Numbered from the stretch's first letter, positions 7,784 through 16,663 are shown. The stretch is 64,000 nt of DNA from Paracoccaceae bacterium (GCA_027489375.1 JAIXZW010000001.1:244020-308019); one strand, 5' to 3'. The notes: a model not told the origin generated them from the sequence alone. Made by a program: numbers and translations.

Positions 7784-8706
7784 GCTTCGTCTCCGGTCGG
7801 GGGGCAAATTCCTTCGAAGGAATTTGCAATTTTCTTCGAAGAAAATTGCGCTTCGCCCAGCCGTCCGGCATGGCCCGCCTCGCGCCGCGTGCGACAGAAG
7901 TCGGTGTCGGAACAGACGAACATGCGTCCGCCCGAGTCATCGGTGATCACCTCGTCGAGGTAGCTTTCGGAGGCACCGCAAAGGTCGCAGTCATGCGGGG
8001 CTTTGGACGGATCAAACGGGTGGTCGTCGAAGTCGAGGCTGACAACGCGGGTAAAGGGCGGCACGGCGTAGATGCGCTGTTCCCGTCCCGCGCCGAAAAG
8101 TTGCAATGCGGGACTGTCCGAGAGCTTCGGGTTGTCGAATTTCGGAATGGGCGAGGGGTCCATGACGTAGCGGCCCTCGACCTTGACCGGATAGGCATAG
8201 GCGGTGGCGATGGAGCCGTGGCGGGCGATGTCTTCGTAAAGTTTGACGTGCATCAGCCCGTATTCTTCTAGGGAATGCATCTTGCGCGTTTCCGTCTCGC
8301 GCGGTTCCAGAAAGCGCAAGGGTTCCGGGATCGGCACCTGATAGACGAGGATCTGGCCCGCCGTCAGCGCCTGTTCGGGGATGCGGTGGCGGGTCTGGAT
8401 GATGGTGGCCTCGGAGGTCGCCTCGGTCGTCGCAACACCCGCGGTGCGCTGGAAGAATTTGCGGATCGAGACGGCATTCGTCGTGTCGTCGGCACCTTGG
8501 TCGATGACCTTGAGGACGTCTTCTGGCATCAGGCAGGCGGCGGTGACTTGCACGCCGCCTGTGCCCCAGCCGTAAGGCATGGGCATTTCGCGGCTGGCGA
8601 ATGGGACCTGATAACCCGGCACAGCCACGGCTTTCAGGATGGCGCGGCGGATCATGCGTTTGGTCTGTTCGTCGAGATAGGCGAAGTTGTAGCTTTGATC
8701 GGTCAT
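7780..8706 (-). CDS. phnJ: Alpha-D-ribose 1-methylphosphonate 5-phosphate C-P lyase PhnJ
   Basis: Radical-SAM-type enzyme that breaks the carbon-phosphorus bond, giving an alkane and ribose 1,2-cyclic phosphate 5-phosphate. 308 residues. The four functional cysteines are present at 240, 243, 265 and 271 (CDLC, then CSDTDFC), with the same +3, +22, +6 spacing as E. coli 241/244/266/272. The last about 24 residues, including SSKKIANSFEGI, are encoded by two overlapping perfect palindromes (7804-7849) and look like a repeat insertion added to the tail; the core ends before it. Start overlaps the phnI stop and the stop overlaps the phnK start. Confidence 0.95.
   Translation of the reverse strand: MTDQSYNFAYLDEQTKRMIRRAILKAVAVPGYQVPFASREMPMPYGWGTGGVQVTAACLMPEDVLKVIDQGADDTTNAVSIRKFFQRTAGVATTEATSEATIIQTRHRIPEQALTAGQILVYQVPIPEPLRFLEPRETETRKMHSLEEYGLMHVKLYEDIARHGSIATAYAYPVKVEGRYVMDPSPIPKFDNPKLSDSPALQLFGAGREQRIYAVPPFTRVVSLDFDDHPFDPSKAPHDCDLCGASESYLDEVITDDSGGRMFVCSDTDFCRTRREAGHAGRLGEAQFSSKKIANSFEGICPPTGDEA
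7804..7849. repeat. Two overlapping 24-bp palindromes inside the 3' end of phnJ
   Basis: 7804-7827 and 7826-7849 are each perfect 24-bp palindromes sharing two bases, with cores CCTTCGAAGG and TTCTTCGAAGAA. They are AT-richer than their surroundings and look like an intragenic palindromic repeat element. In mRNA they would form two stable hairpins just before phnK. Confidence 0.85.
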
Positions 8707-9791
8707 TCAGCGGCCTCCGTCCGTGCCGCAATCGCCTCTGTCCGCAGTTTGCGGATCAGTTCCAACTCGCTTTGGAAATCGACGTAATGGGGCAGTTTGA
8801 TGTGTTCGAGGAAACCCGTCGCCTGCACATTGTCGGCATGCATGAGGACGAATTCCTCGTCCTGCGCCGGGGCGCCGGTGTCATCCTCGCCCAGTTCACG
8901 CCAGCGCAGGGCGCGGTCGACGAGGCTCATGGCAATGGCCTTGCGTTCGGTCTGGCCGAAGGTGAGGCCGTAGCCGCGGGTGAACTGCGGGGGTTCGGTT
9001 TTCGATCCGGTGAATTGGTTGACGGTTTCGCATTCGGTCAGTTCGATCTCACCCACCTCGACCGCGAAGCCGAGTTCGGGGATTTCCATTTCGACGGCGA
9101 CGGTGCCGATCCGAAGTTCGCCGACGAAGGCATGGGTGCGCCCGTAGCCGCGTTGGGTGGAATAGGCGAGAGAGAGGATGAAACCTTCGTCCCCGCGCGT
9201 CAGGGCTTGCAGCCGCAGCGCGCGCGGGGCGGGTAGCTCCATCGGCTCGCGGGTGAGGTCGGGAGGGGTTTCCGCATTGCCGGTTTCGGGCTGGATCAGG
9301 CCGTCACGGTCCAGAAAACCGGTAATGTGCGGCAAGGGGCTTTCGTTTGCCGGAGCGGTGGCGGCGGCAGGCGGCGTTTGCCCGTCGGCCAGCAGTTTGA
9401 AATCGAGCAGGCGGTGCGTATAGTCGAAGGTGGGACCAAGGATCTGTCCGCCCGGAGCGTCCTTGAAGGTGGCGCTGATGCGGCGGGTGCAGGTCATCTT
9501 GCCCGTGTCGACAGGGCGCGAGGCGCCGAAGCGCGGCAGGGTGGTGCGGTAGGCGCGTATCAGGAAAACCGCCTCGATCAGGTCGCCGCGAGACTGTTTG
9601 ATCCCAAGTGCGGCAAGGTCGGGGTCGTAGAGCGAGCCTTCGGCCATCACGCGGTTGACCGAGAGGCGGAGTTGTTCGCGGATCTGTGCGGTGCCGAGTT
9701 CGGGGATGGCGGGGTCGCCACGGCGTTCTTCGGCCAGAAACGCATGGGCATTGTCGATGGCGCGTTCGCCACCCTTGACGGCGACATACAT
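8703..9791 (-). CDS. phnI: C-P lyase core complex subunit PhnI
   Basis: Nucleosidase-type subunit; with PhnG, PhnH and PhnL it exchanges the adenine of ATP for the phosphonate to form ribose 1-alkylphosphonate 5-triphosphate. 362 residues, the usual length. Characteristic segments: MYVAVKGGERAIDNAH at the start, FDYTHRLLDFKLLADG in the middle and LPHYVDFQSELELIR near the end. One-base overlap with phnH upstream and ATGA overlap with phnJ downstream. Confidence 0.95.
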   Translation of the reverse strand: MYVAVKGGERAIDNAHAFLAEERRGDPAIPELGTAQIREQLRLSVNRVMAEGSLYDPDLAALGIKQSRGDLIEAVFLIRAYRTTLPRFGASRPVDTGKMTCTRRISATFKDAPGGQILGPTFDYTHRLLDFKLLADGQTPPAAATAPANESPLPHITGFLDRDGLIQPETGNAETPPDLTREPMELPAPRALRLQALTRGDEGFILSLAYSTQRGYGRTHAFVGELRIGTVAVEMEIPELGFAVEVGEIELTECETVNQFTGSKTEPPQFTRGYGLTFGQTERKAIAMSLVDRALRWRELGEDDTGAPAQDEEFVLMHADNVQATGFLEHIKLPHYVDFQSELELIRKLRTEAIAARTEAAE

Positions 9792-10360
9792 CAGGCGGCC
9801 TCCACACGGGTTGAACGGGGAAGGCCGGCAAGGCGGTCGCCGGCGGTCAGAAAGCAGTCGAAGCCAAGGGGGGAGAGGCGGTGGTTCGCCGCGAAGGCCG
9901 TGACTTCGGGAAGGGACAGAAAGGCGTGACCGTCGATTCCCGGTCCCGAAAGGCGCGCGCCATTCGGGGAAAGGTCTTGCATTTCAACGATCAAGGTCGC
10001 GGCGCGGTCAGGGTATTCGGATGTGCCGATGAAAAAACGGGACAGGGGGAGCAGTGCGTCCCACGTGCCGACGGCAAAGGCCGCATCACCCGCGCCCACA
10101 AGCGGCGCGCCGCTGTGGAAGGTGAGCCAGTCGCGCACCGCCGGGGTGTCGAGATCGCCCGCGAGATGCAGGGGCGTGGTGGCATCGGCAAGCGTCAGGA
10201 GGAGCGTGCCTGCGGCTTGGGAGAGGGGGGCAGGGGGCGTGACGGGGCCGGAAAGCGTCTGGATTGTTCCGGGACGCGACAGGGCGTCCAGAATGGCGCG
10301 GAAGGCGCGGGCGGATTGGGTCGGGGCGTCGCGGAAGCCGCCGGAAAGTGTTGCAGTCAT
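9791..10360 (-). CDS. phnH: C-P lyase core complex subunit PhnH
   Basis: 189-residue subunit of the PhnGHIJ complex. Family features: FRDAPTQSARAFRAILDALSRPG at the N-terminus (residues about 9-30), FHSGAPLVG and FAVGTWDALLPLSRFFIGTSEYPDRA. It overlaps phnG by four bases and phnI by one base. Confidence 0.93.
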   Translation of the reverse strand: MTATLSGGFRDAPTQSARAFRAILDALSRPGTIQTLSGPVTPPAPLSQAAGTLLLTLADATTPLHLAGDLDTPAVRDWLTFHSGAPLVGAGDAAFAVGTWDALLPLSRFFIGTSEYPDRAATLIVEMQDLSPNGARLSGPGIDGHAFLSLPEVTAFAANHRLSPLGFDCFLTAGDRLAGLPRSTRVEAA

Positions 10361-10791
10361 TTGTCTTCTCCTCGCACGAGGGTGAAGAATTCGACACGCG
10401 TTGCCGCGGCCTTGGCGGCGCGGAGGCTGCGGCGCTGCGCCTCTTCCTGTGCGAGGGGTGTGAGGATTCCTGCGTGCACATCCGATGCACTCTCTGTCTG
10501 CATCAGCGCGTCCACGACAGCCGCGCGACGGGCATGGTCGCGGTCGCGGCCCTGCACATGTGCGTGCCCGACCTGACCCGAGGCGATTTGCAACGTGCAG
10601 CGGGTCACGGTCATTTCGCCAAGGTTGAAGGCGCTGCCGGTTGCGCCGATCCGCCCGCGTACCATGACCGTGCCGATTTCCGGCGGGCGCAGGAAAGCTG
10701 CATCCGGCTCGGCGGGCATGAGGGCGGCAAGGCGGTGCGTCGGGGCGCGGGCAAGCAGCCCCATCCAGTCACGGCGTGAGATCTGGGTCAT
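10357..10791 (-). CDS. phnG: C-P lyase core complex subunit PhnG
   Basis: 144-residue first gene of the C-P lyase core operon phnGHIJKLN. Family features: RRDWMGLLARAP near the start, PPEIGTVMVRGRIGATGSAFNLGEMTVTR (middle) and GHAHVQGRDRDHARRAAVVDAL. The start MTQISRRDW at 10791 was chosen from homologue-like length; the frame upstream runs through the AT-rich promoter region. Divergent from phnF. Confidence 0.93.
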   Translation of the reverse strand: MTQISRRDWMGLLARAPTHRLAALMPAEPDAAFLRPPEIGTVMVRGRIGATGSAFNLGEMTVTRCTLQIASGQVGHAHVQGRDRDHARRAAVVDALMQTESASDVHAGILTPLAQEEAQRRSLRAAKAAATRVEFFTLVRGEDK

Positions 10792-10810
10792 GGTCCGGCA
10801 TCTTTCGGGG

Positions 10811-10840
10811 TTGTCGTAGATTATATACAACTATACAAAT
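10811..10840. promoter_or_regulatory. Divergent phnG/phnF promoter and candidate PhnF operator
   Basis: AT-rich island in GC-rich DNA. The minus strand contains a perfect TATAAT (10820-10825) as -10 for phnG. Repeated TATACAA / TTGT elements form an imperfect inverted repeat, as expected for a GntR/HutC-type operator. Plus-strand TATACA (10832-10837) may be the phnF -10. Confidence 0.6.
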
Positions 10841-10869
10841 TTTCTACCCAAGGGCGGCGGGCGAGTCCC

Positions 10870-10887
10870 GTGAATTTTTCATGACAG
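10870..10887 (-). promoter_or_regulatory. PhoB-box-like 18-mer at the phnF start
   Basis: Minus strand reads CTGTCATGAAAAATTCAC: a perfect first half-site CTGTCAT and a second half ending TTCAC 11 bases on. It overlaps the phnF start codon and lies upstream of the phnG promoter, farther from the -10 than usual, so its role is uncertain. Confidence 0.4.
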
Positions 10888-11615
10888 CGGGGCGGCAGCG
10901 GATGAAGGGTGGGGCACTGTGGAAGGCGATTGCCGAGACATTGGCGGGCGAGGTGGCAGGCGGGCTTTACCCACAGGGCGCCAAGTTGCCGACCGAGGCG
11001 GACCTGTCGGACCGCTTCGGTGTGAACCGCCATACCGTGCGCCATGCGCTGGCCGATCTTGGCGCGCGCGGCCTCGTCATATCGCGGCGGGGGGCGGGGG
11101 TGTTCGTTGTTGGGCGGCCGACGGATTACGCCATCGGGCGGCGGGTGCGGTTCAACGAGAACATCACCGCCGCCGGACGCAGGCCTTCGCGCGCGTTGAC
11201 GCGGATCGAAACGCGGCTTGCAGCAGAGCATGAGAGGGTGGCGCTGCACCTTGGGCCGGATGCTTTGGTGCATGTGGTGGAAGGTGTATCCTGTGCCGAT
11301 GCCCAGCCCGTGGCGATGTTCCGGTCGGTCTTTCCCGCCACGCGCTTTCCTGCCCTGCCCGAGGCGCTGCGGGCAGATCCGTCGATCACCAAGGCGATGG
11401 CGGCGGGCGGGGTGTGCGACTATGCCCGTGCGAGCACGCGGGTCACGGCAAAAATTGCCAAGCCGGTCCAGGCGCTGCGCTTGCAACTGCGCGAGGGGGC
11501 GCCCCTGTTGCGGACAGAAGCGGTCAACGTCGATAGCGATGGCGCACCAGTCGAATACGGCGTGACGTGGTTCGCGGGCGAGCGGGTCACGCTGACCATC
11601 GCGGGCGAAGGCTGA
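10881..11615 (+). CDS. phnF: GntR/HutC-family phosphonate operon repressor PhnF
   Basis: Ligand-responsive repressor of phn genes. 244 residues from ATG 10881: winged-helix GntR domain (about residues 8-80; KLPTEADLSDRFGVNRHTVRHALADL contains the recognition helix) and a UTRA/HutC effector domain after residue 95 (ALTRIETRLAAEHERVALHL onward). A second ATG at 10902 is possible. Divergent from phnG, so it probably represses the shared intergenic region. About 70 bases downstream lies a second PhnM-like gene in the same direction. Confidence 0.9.
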   Translation: MTAGRQRMKGGALWKAIAETLAGEVAGGLYPQGAKLPTEADLSDRFGVNRHTVRHALADLGARGLVISRRGAGVFVVGRPTDYAIGRRVRFNENITAAGRRPSRALTRIETRLAAEHERVALHLGPDALVHVVEGVSCADAQPVAMFRSVFPATRFPALPEALRADPSITKAMAAGGVCDYARASTRVTAKIAKPVQALRLQLREGAPLLRTEAVNVDSDGAPVEYGVTWFAGERVTLTIAGEG

Positions 11616-11686
11616 GGATCGTCACGGCTTCGTTGCATGGCGGTGTTATCCACAGGGCAAATCACCGTTTTTGATGGAAATTTCCG

Positions 11687-12868
11687 ATGCGCGCCGATGC
11701 CATGCTGCCTGCCCTGCGATTGACCGGAGCCGAGGTGTTGCGCGACGGGTCGCTGTCCCGCGGCGAGGTCGGCTTCGCGTGTGGCCTGATCGACGACGCT
11801 CCGCATCCGGAGGTCGATCTGCGCGGGTTTATGGTGCTTCCGGGGATCATCGACCTGCACGGGGACGGGTTCGAGAAACAGATTTTCCCGCGTCCCACCG
11901 CTCCCTTTCCGATAGCGTCGGGTCTGTCCGCGACGGACCGCGAGGCCGCGGCGCATGGTGTGACCACGGCCTATCTTGCGCAGAGCTGGAGTTGGGAAGG
12001 CGGGCATCGCGGGCCGGATCAGGCCGAGGCGCTGCTTGCGGCGCTTGCCGCCTATCCTGCCTTGACCGATCTTCGCGTCCAGATCAGGGCCGAGACGCAT
12101 CTGGTCGACGCCGCTCCGCGTCTGCTGGAGACCGTGCGGCGGTTCGGGGTGGATTACGTCGTGTTCAACGACCATCTGGAAGAGGGTTTCCAGATGCGGC
12201 GGCGGAATCGCGACGGCTTCGCCCATTGGGCGCGCAAGGCCGGTTTGACCGAGAACGAATTGTTCGAGCGGATGGAGGCGGCGCGGGCGCGGACGCGGGA
12301 TGTGCCGCGCGTCCTTTGCGCGCTGTCGAACGGGTTCGAGGCGCTGGGCGTCACCTATGGCAGCCATGACGACCCCGATGCCGAGACCCGCCAGTTCTAT
12401 GCGATGATGGGGGCGAGGGTGGCAGAGTTTCCAACCTCGCGCAGGGCGGCGGCGGCGGCCTGTGCGATGGGGTCGCCCGTGGTGATGGGCGCGCCCAATG
12501 TCGTGCGTGGCGGATCGCAGGCGGGCAACATCTCGGCGCAGGACTTGATCCGCGACGGGCTTTGCGATGCGCTGGTGTCGGATTACCACATTCCGGCGCT
12601 GGCCCTTGCCGTTTGGCGGTTGGTCGATGATGACACCCTTCCGCTTGCCAAGGCTTGGGCGCTGGTGTCGGAAAACGCGGCCAAGGTGCTGCGCCTGCGG
12701 GATCGCGGGCGGATCGCGACGGGGCTGCGGGCCGATCTTGCGGTGGTCAATGCCCGAACGCGGGTGATCGAAGCCACGATTTCGGGCGGGCGACTGTCCT
12801 ATCTGGCTGGCGAGGCGGGGCGGCGGTTTCTTGCGGCTTCCGGCGCGATGCGGATGGCGGCAGAGTGA
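11687..12868 (+). CDS. PhnM-like amidohydrolase, variant type (second copy)
   Basis: 393-residue protein of the PhnM family (alpha-D-ribose 1-methylphosphonate 5-triphosphate diphosphatase-like). It keeps PGIIDLHGDGFEKQIFPRP, TYGSHDD, AEFPTS, MGAPNVVRGGSQAGN and SDYHIPALAL, so the metal site seems mostly intact. The canonical HTDNLERH is HGDGFEKQ here: the second histidine of that motif is glutamine. The third copy (21408-22670) shares this change, so they form a separate subfamily. Downstream of phnF and probably co-transcribed; its stop abuts the convergent acetyltransferase. It may act on a different ribosyl-phosphonate or be an editing pyrophosphatase (speculative). Confidence 0.85.
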   Translation: MRADAMLPALRLTGAEVLRDGSLSRGEVGFACGLIDDAPHPEVDLRGFMVLPGIIDLHGDGFEKQIFPRPTAPFPIASGLSATDREAAAHGVTTAYLAQSWSWEGGHRGPDQAEALLAALAAYPALTDLRVQIRAETHLVDAAPRLLETVRRFGVDYVVFNDHLEEGFQMRRRNRDGFAHWARKAGLTENELFERMEAARARTRDVPRVLCALSNGFEALGVTYGSHDDPDAETRQFYAMMGARVAEFPTSRRAAAAACAMGSPVVMGAPNVVRGGSQAGNISAQDLIRDGLCDALVSDYHIPALALAVWRLVDDDTLPLAKAWALVSENAAKVLRLRDRGRIATGLRADLAVVNARTRVIEATISGGRLSYLAGEAGRRFLAASGAMRMAAE

Positions 12869-13489
12869 TCAGCCGCCGTATTTTTCCAGAAAAGCTTCGG
12901 CCTTCAATGCGCGGAAATCGGGAAGGGCTTCGCGCAGGCGGTCATGCCCCCAGTCCCACCATGAGAGCGCCATCAGCCGGCCGATGATCGGCTCGGGAAA
13001 GCGCGGGCGCAGGGTTTGGGCCGGAACGCCGGCGACCATGTGGAAGGGCAGCACATCCTTTGTCACGACCGCGCCTGAAGCCACGACCGCCCCCGCACCG
13101 ATGGTGACTTCGGGCTTGATGATCGCGCCGTGGCCGATCCAGCAATCCGCGCCGAGCGTGGTCCGCCGTGCGGCGCGGGCGGTGAAGGTGGCGGCATCGT
13201 CCGGCGTATCGGGCCAGTAATAGCTGGAGCGGTAGAGGAAGTGGTGCTGTGCCGCATGGGAATAGGGGTGATCGGTCGGGCCGATGCGGGTGAAGGCGGC
13301 GATGTTCGAGAAGCGGCCCACGGTGGTATTGGCGATGTCGGCGTAGCGGTCGCAGTAGGCGTAGTCGTCGAAATGGCTGTTGAGGATTCGCGCCCCGCGT
13401 CCGATTTCGACATAGGCGCCGAAGGTGGCGTTGGTGATCTCGGTCTCGGGGTGCAGGAAGGGTTCGGTGGCGGAAAGGTTCGGCATCAT
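12869..13489 (-). CDS. Phosphonate-cluster hexapeptide-repeat acetyltransferase
   Basis: 206-residue left-handed beta-helix transferase of the family found with phn genes. Hexapeptide repeats run through ITNATFGAYVEIGRGARIL and again TTLGADCWIGHGAIIKPEVTIGAGAVV; a catalytic histidine is likely in the DHPYSHAAQHHF loop, and the C-terminus has the WWDWG block typical of xenobiotic acetyltransferases. It could N-acetylate aminoalkylphosphonates before C-P cleavage, as PhnO does in enteric bacteria, but it is unrelated in fold to PhnO. Last gene of the phnC-D-E-E run; the first ATG of a MM pair overlaps the phnE stop. Confidence 0.85.
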   Translation of the reverse strand: MMPNLSATEPFLHPETEITNATFGAYVEIGRGARILNSHFDDYAYCDRYADIANTTVGRFSNIAAFTRIGPTDHPYSHAAQHHFLYRSSYYWPDTPDDAATFTARAARRTTLGADCWIGHGAIIKPEVTIGAGAVVASGAVVTKDVLPFHMVAGVPAQTLRPRFPEPIIGRLMALSWWDWGHDRLREALPDFRALKAEAFLEKYGG

Positions 13490-14805
13490 GCGCCCTTGAT
13501 CAGTTTGCGGCGGAGCCAGCCCGACAGCGTATCCATCGCCATGACCATCAGGATGATCAGGGTGATGTAATAGGCGACCTCTTCCCAGTCTTTCTGGGTC
13601 TGGATGGCCTGGGTGAGGAGAAGCCCGATCCCGCCGCCGACGATGGCGCCGATCACCGTGGCGCTGCGGGTGTTGGATTCGAGAAAGTACAGTACCTGTG
13701 ACAGGATCACCGGTACGGTCTGCGGGAGCACGCCGAAGCGGGCGCGTTGCAGGGTGTTCGCACCTGTGGAGCGGATGCCTTCGACTTGCTTTTCGTCTAT
13801 GTTTTCCAAGGCTTCCGAGAAGGATTTGCCGAAGGCCCCCGCATCGGTGATGAGGATGGCGAGCGCCCCCGTCATCGGCCCGGGTCCGAAAGCGCGGGAG
13901 AGGATGATCGTCCAGATCAGGCCGTCGACGCCACGGGTGAAATCGAAGACGCGGCGGAGGAGGAAGCGAAGCGGCGACAGCGAGTTCATGTTGCGCGCGG
14001 CAAGGAAGGCGAGCGGAAAGGCGATCAGCGCCCCCCCTATGGTGCCTAGAAAGGCCATGAGCAGGGTTTCGAAGATCGCGCCCGCGACATCGGCATGGTG
14101 CCACATCGGATTGTGCCAAAAATCCTGTGCCATGCCGGCGATGTTGGACCGCGCGGGGTCAATCCGGTCACCCCAGAGGGCAAGGGCGACGAGTTCGGGC
14201 CAGGTTTTCCACCCAAAGGGGCTGTCGAGGGTGAAGAAGAACAACTCCCACCCTGCGAAGTAGCGGAAGGTTTCGACCTTGGCGCGGGTGTAGGCGAAGC
14301 GGCCCGCGTCGGTCGTGACAGAAACGCGCGAGGGCGAGGCGTTGATCCAGTCGGGCATGGGCGCAGGGGCGGTGACGTCCAGATTTCCATCTTTGGGGCG
14401 GATGTCGATGGTGCCGTAACCGGGGACGATGTAGCGTGCGCCGCTGATGTCGTAGGTGACAAGATGGCCTTGGCCAAGGTCGATGGCCGTCGTGTCGCCG
14501 GTTTGCGTGACCCAGTCGGGCAGCTTGCCCGCAGGATAGGCGCCGCGCGTTTCGCCTTCGACTGCGGCGCTCACTTTGCCCGTGCGGTTGTCGCGGGTGA
14601 CATGGGTCTTGTAGGACCAGAAGTCGCTTGCAAGGATCGCTGCGTTGTCGAGCCGTGCCTTGGCAAAGAGGTGCGGCACGTCGAAAGCGAAGAAGGTGAA
14701 GACGAGGTAAAGCAGCACGGTAAGCGGGATGGCGATTGCCTTGACTTTGCGCCGCTGGAAATCGGTGACGAGTGCGGGGCCGAGCGGATGGGCGATGGCG
14801 GTCAT
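13486..14805 (-). CDS. phnE: Phosphonate ABC transporter permease PhnE (long form)
   Basis: 439-residue inner-membrane permease. An N-terminal helix (about 22-45) is followed by a large soluble, probably periplasmic, segment (about 50-200), then the permease core with FETLLMAFLGTIGGALIAFPLAF and the EAA-type cytoplasmic loop EGIRSTGANTLQRARFGVLPQ. The extra soluble domain makes it about 170 residues longer than ordinary PhnE. Second of two tandem permeases; start and stop both overlap the neighbours. Confidence 0.92.
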   Translation of the reverse strand: MTAIAHPLGPALVTDFQRRKVKAIAIPLTVLLYLVFTFFAFDVPHLFAKARLDNAAILASDFWSYKTHVTRDNRTGKVSAAVEGETRGAYPAGKLPDWVTQTGDTTAIDLGQGHLVTYDISGARYIVPGYGTIDIRPKDGNLDVTAPAPMPDWINASPSRVSVTTDAGRFAYTRAKVETFRYFAGWELFFFTLDSPFGWKTWPELVALALWGDRIDPARSNIAGMAQDFWHNPMWHHADVAGAIFETLLMAFLGTIGGALIAFPLAFLAARNMNSLSPLRFLLRRVFDFTRGVDGLIWTIILSRAFGPGPMTGALAILITDAGAFGKSFSEALENIDEKQVEGIRSTGANTLQRARFGVLPQTVPVILSQVLYFLESNTRSATVIGAIVGGGIGLLLTQAIQTQKDWEEVAYYITLIILMVMAMDTLSGWLRRKLIKGA

Positions 14806-15686
14806 GGCGTGGCCCCTTTTACAAGGCGGTGGCGGAGGCGGTCGGAGAACTGGTCGATCACGACGATGGTGGCGAAGAGCACGAGGAAGATTGCCACGAC
14901 CGTGTCATATCGCCCTCCGCCCCATTGCATCGCGATCTTGAGGTCGTAGCCGATCCCACCCGCGCCGACGAAGCCGAGAATGGCCGAGGCGCGGACGTTG
15001 ATCTCGAACCGCAGGAGAGCATAGGACAGCCAGTTCGGCGCGACCTGCGGGATCACGCCAAGCCACATGCGCTGGCTCCAGTTGGCACCGACGGAGGCGA
15101 GGCCCTCGACCGGTTTCAGATCGGCGTTTTCCGCGACCTCGGAGAAGAGTTTGCCCATCGCGCCCGTGGTGTGGAGAGCGATGGCGACCATGGCGGGGAT
15201 CGGCCCGCTGCCGAGGACGTAGATGAGGATCAGCGCGATCACCACCTCGGGGATCGCGCGCATGGCGTCGAGCGCGCGGCGGAACACGGGAGTGAGGCGC
15301 GGCCAGCGCGCAAGACCGCGCGTAGCCAAGAGCGACAGGAGGCAGGCTGCCAGCGATCCGACGAGGGTCGATACTGCGGCGATGTTGACGGTTTCGAGCA
15401 GCGAAGGCAGGGACGCCCACATCAGGGCAGGAAGGTTCGCGCGCTTTGCCCATGCTTCGGCCAGAACCTCGCGCGGGAAATCGTCAAGCTGCGCAAGACC
15501 GGACAGGAAGCCGCCAGCGTTGCGGTCTTCTGCACTGTCGAAGCCCGCGGCGAGGAGGAGAACGAAGACGAGGGCGATCACCCCGCCGTAAAGGCGTTTG
15601 CGCCGCTGCATGGCAAGATAGGCCGCGCCGGGGGCCGAAGGGTCTGGGCGGTTGCCGGGGCTTGGCCCGAAGGCGATGTCGACCAT
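14802..15686 (-). CDS. phnE: Phosphonate ABC transporter permease PhnE (short form)
   Basis: 294-residue permease with five to six predicted helices; the core has SLLETVNIAAVSTLVGSLAA and the ATPase-contact loop EGLASVGANWSQRMWLGVIPQ. It pairs with the long PhnE as a heterodimer. The start MVDIAFG was chosen from family length; the open frame upstream overlaps the terminator-like hairpin and phnD. Confidence 0.9.
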   Translation of the reverse strand: MVDIAFGPSPGNRPDPSAPGAAYLAMQRRKRLYGGVIALVFVLLLAAGFDSAEDRNAGGFLSGLAQLDDFPREVLAEAWAKRANLPALMWASLPSLLETVNIAAVSTLVGSLAACLLSLLATRGLARWPRLTPVFRRALDAMRAIPEVVIALILIYVLGSGPIPAMVAIALHTTGAMGKLFSEVAENADLKPVEGLASVGANWSQRMWLGVIPQVAPNWLSYALLRFEINVRASAILGFVGAGGIGYDLKIAMQWGGGRYDTVVAIFLVLFATIVVIDQFSDRLRHRLVKGATP

Positions 15687-15716
15687 GCGTCTGTTCCGAT
15701 GCGGAATAGGAAAATT

Positions 15717-15746
15717 GGCCGGACCCCCTGGGGAAAGGGTCCGGCC
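15717..15746 (-). terminator. Intercistronic hairpin between phnD and phnE
   Basis: Perfect 10-bp stem GGCCGGACCC/GGGTCCGGCC with a 10-base loop, followed on the minus strand by AATTTTCC. It probably attenuates read-through so that more binding protein than permease is made. Confidence 0.7.
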
Positions 15747-15763
15747 TTGGACAGGTGCTGAAA

Positions 15764-16663
15764 TTACTGCGAGGCTTCCTGAAGTTTTCGCGCCGCGATC
15801 ACGCCCTGATAGGCGTCGAGCGTGACGGGGATGAAGTCTTTGGCTTCGCCGGCGGCCACGCCATAGGCGCAGTCCTTGTCGGTTTCGTGCAGGTCGGCGG
15901 TGAGCGCGATCACCTTGTCCTTTACGTCCTGCGGCAGGGCGGCGCGGACGACCATCGGGCCTTCGGGGATCGGCTTCGATTTCCACAACTCGACCAGATC
16001 GTTCATGTCGACGAGGCCGGCATCCGCGGCCTTGCGGAAGGCGCCCGAATTGTAGCCGTCTTCCCAGTTGCCAAGGCCATCGGCCCACGAGACGCCAGCG
16101 GCGAAATCACCGTTGGCCACACCGACGATGGTCTGTTCATGACCGCCCGAGAATTTCACTTCGGAGAAATACTGCTTCAGTTCACCATATTTCTCGGTCA
16201 GTTCGGCGGCGGGGACGAGGTAGCCCGAGGTCGAGTTCGGCTCGGCAAAGCCGAAGACCTTGCCCTTGGCGTCTTCCAGCGAGGTGATGCCCGAGTCCTT
16301 GCGGGCAAAGGCGATGGAGTAGTAGCCGGTCGAGCCATCGACGTTCTGCTTGGTCAGCGCCAGATCGACGGCTTTGGCGTCGGTCAGGTAGATCTTGGCG
16401 TAGGCAGAGGCGCCGAGCCATGCCATGTCGATGGTCCCGCCGAGCAGGCCCTGGATGACACCGTCATAGTCGGCGGGGGTGAAGACCTTCACCGGAACGC
16501 CAAGCGCCTCTTCGATCTTGGCGCGGTAACATTCGTTCGAGGTCATGCGGTCCTGCGCGTTTTCGCCGCCCAGGATGCCGAGGTTGAATTCCTTGATTTC
16601 CTGCGCGTTTGCGGCACCTGAGAGCAGGGTCGAGGCAGCAAGAAGGCTGATCAGCGTTTTCAT
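15764..16663 (-). CDS. phnD: Phosphonate ABC transporter substrate-binding protein PhnD
   Basis: 299-residue periplasmic binding protein. Signal peptide MKTLISLLAASTLLSGAANA at residues 1-20, then EFNLGILGGENAQDR, the ligand-site segment LGASAYAKIY, and PNSTSGYLVPAAEL, all typical of PhnD. The start was set at the signal peptide; the upstream open frame is a shadow of phnC. 49 bases downstream of phnC. Confidence 0.95.
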   Translation of the reverse strand: MKTLISLLAASTLLSGAANAQEIKEFNLGILGGENAQDRMTSNECYRAKIEEALGVPVKVFTPADYDGVIQGLLGGTIDMAWLGASAYAKIYLTDAKAVDLALTKQNVDGSTGYYSIAFARKDSGITSLEDAKGKVFGFAEPNSTSGYLVPAAELTEKYGELKQYFSEVKFSGGHEQTIVGVANGDFAAGVSWADGLGNWEDGYNSGAFRKAADAGLVDMNDLVELWKSKPIPEGPMVVRAALPQDVKDKVIALTADLHETDKDCAYGVAAGEAKDFIPVTLDAYQGVIAARKLQEASQ

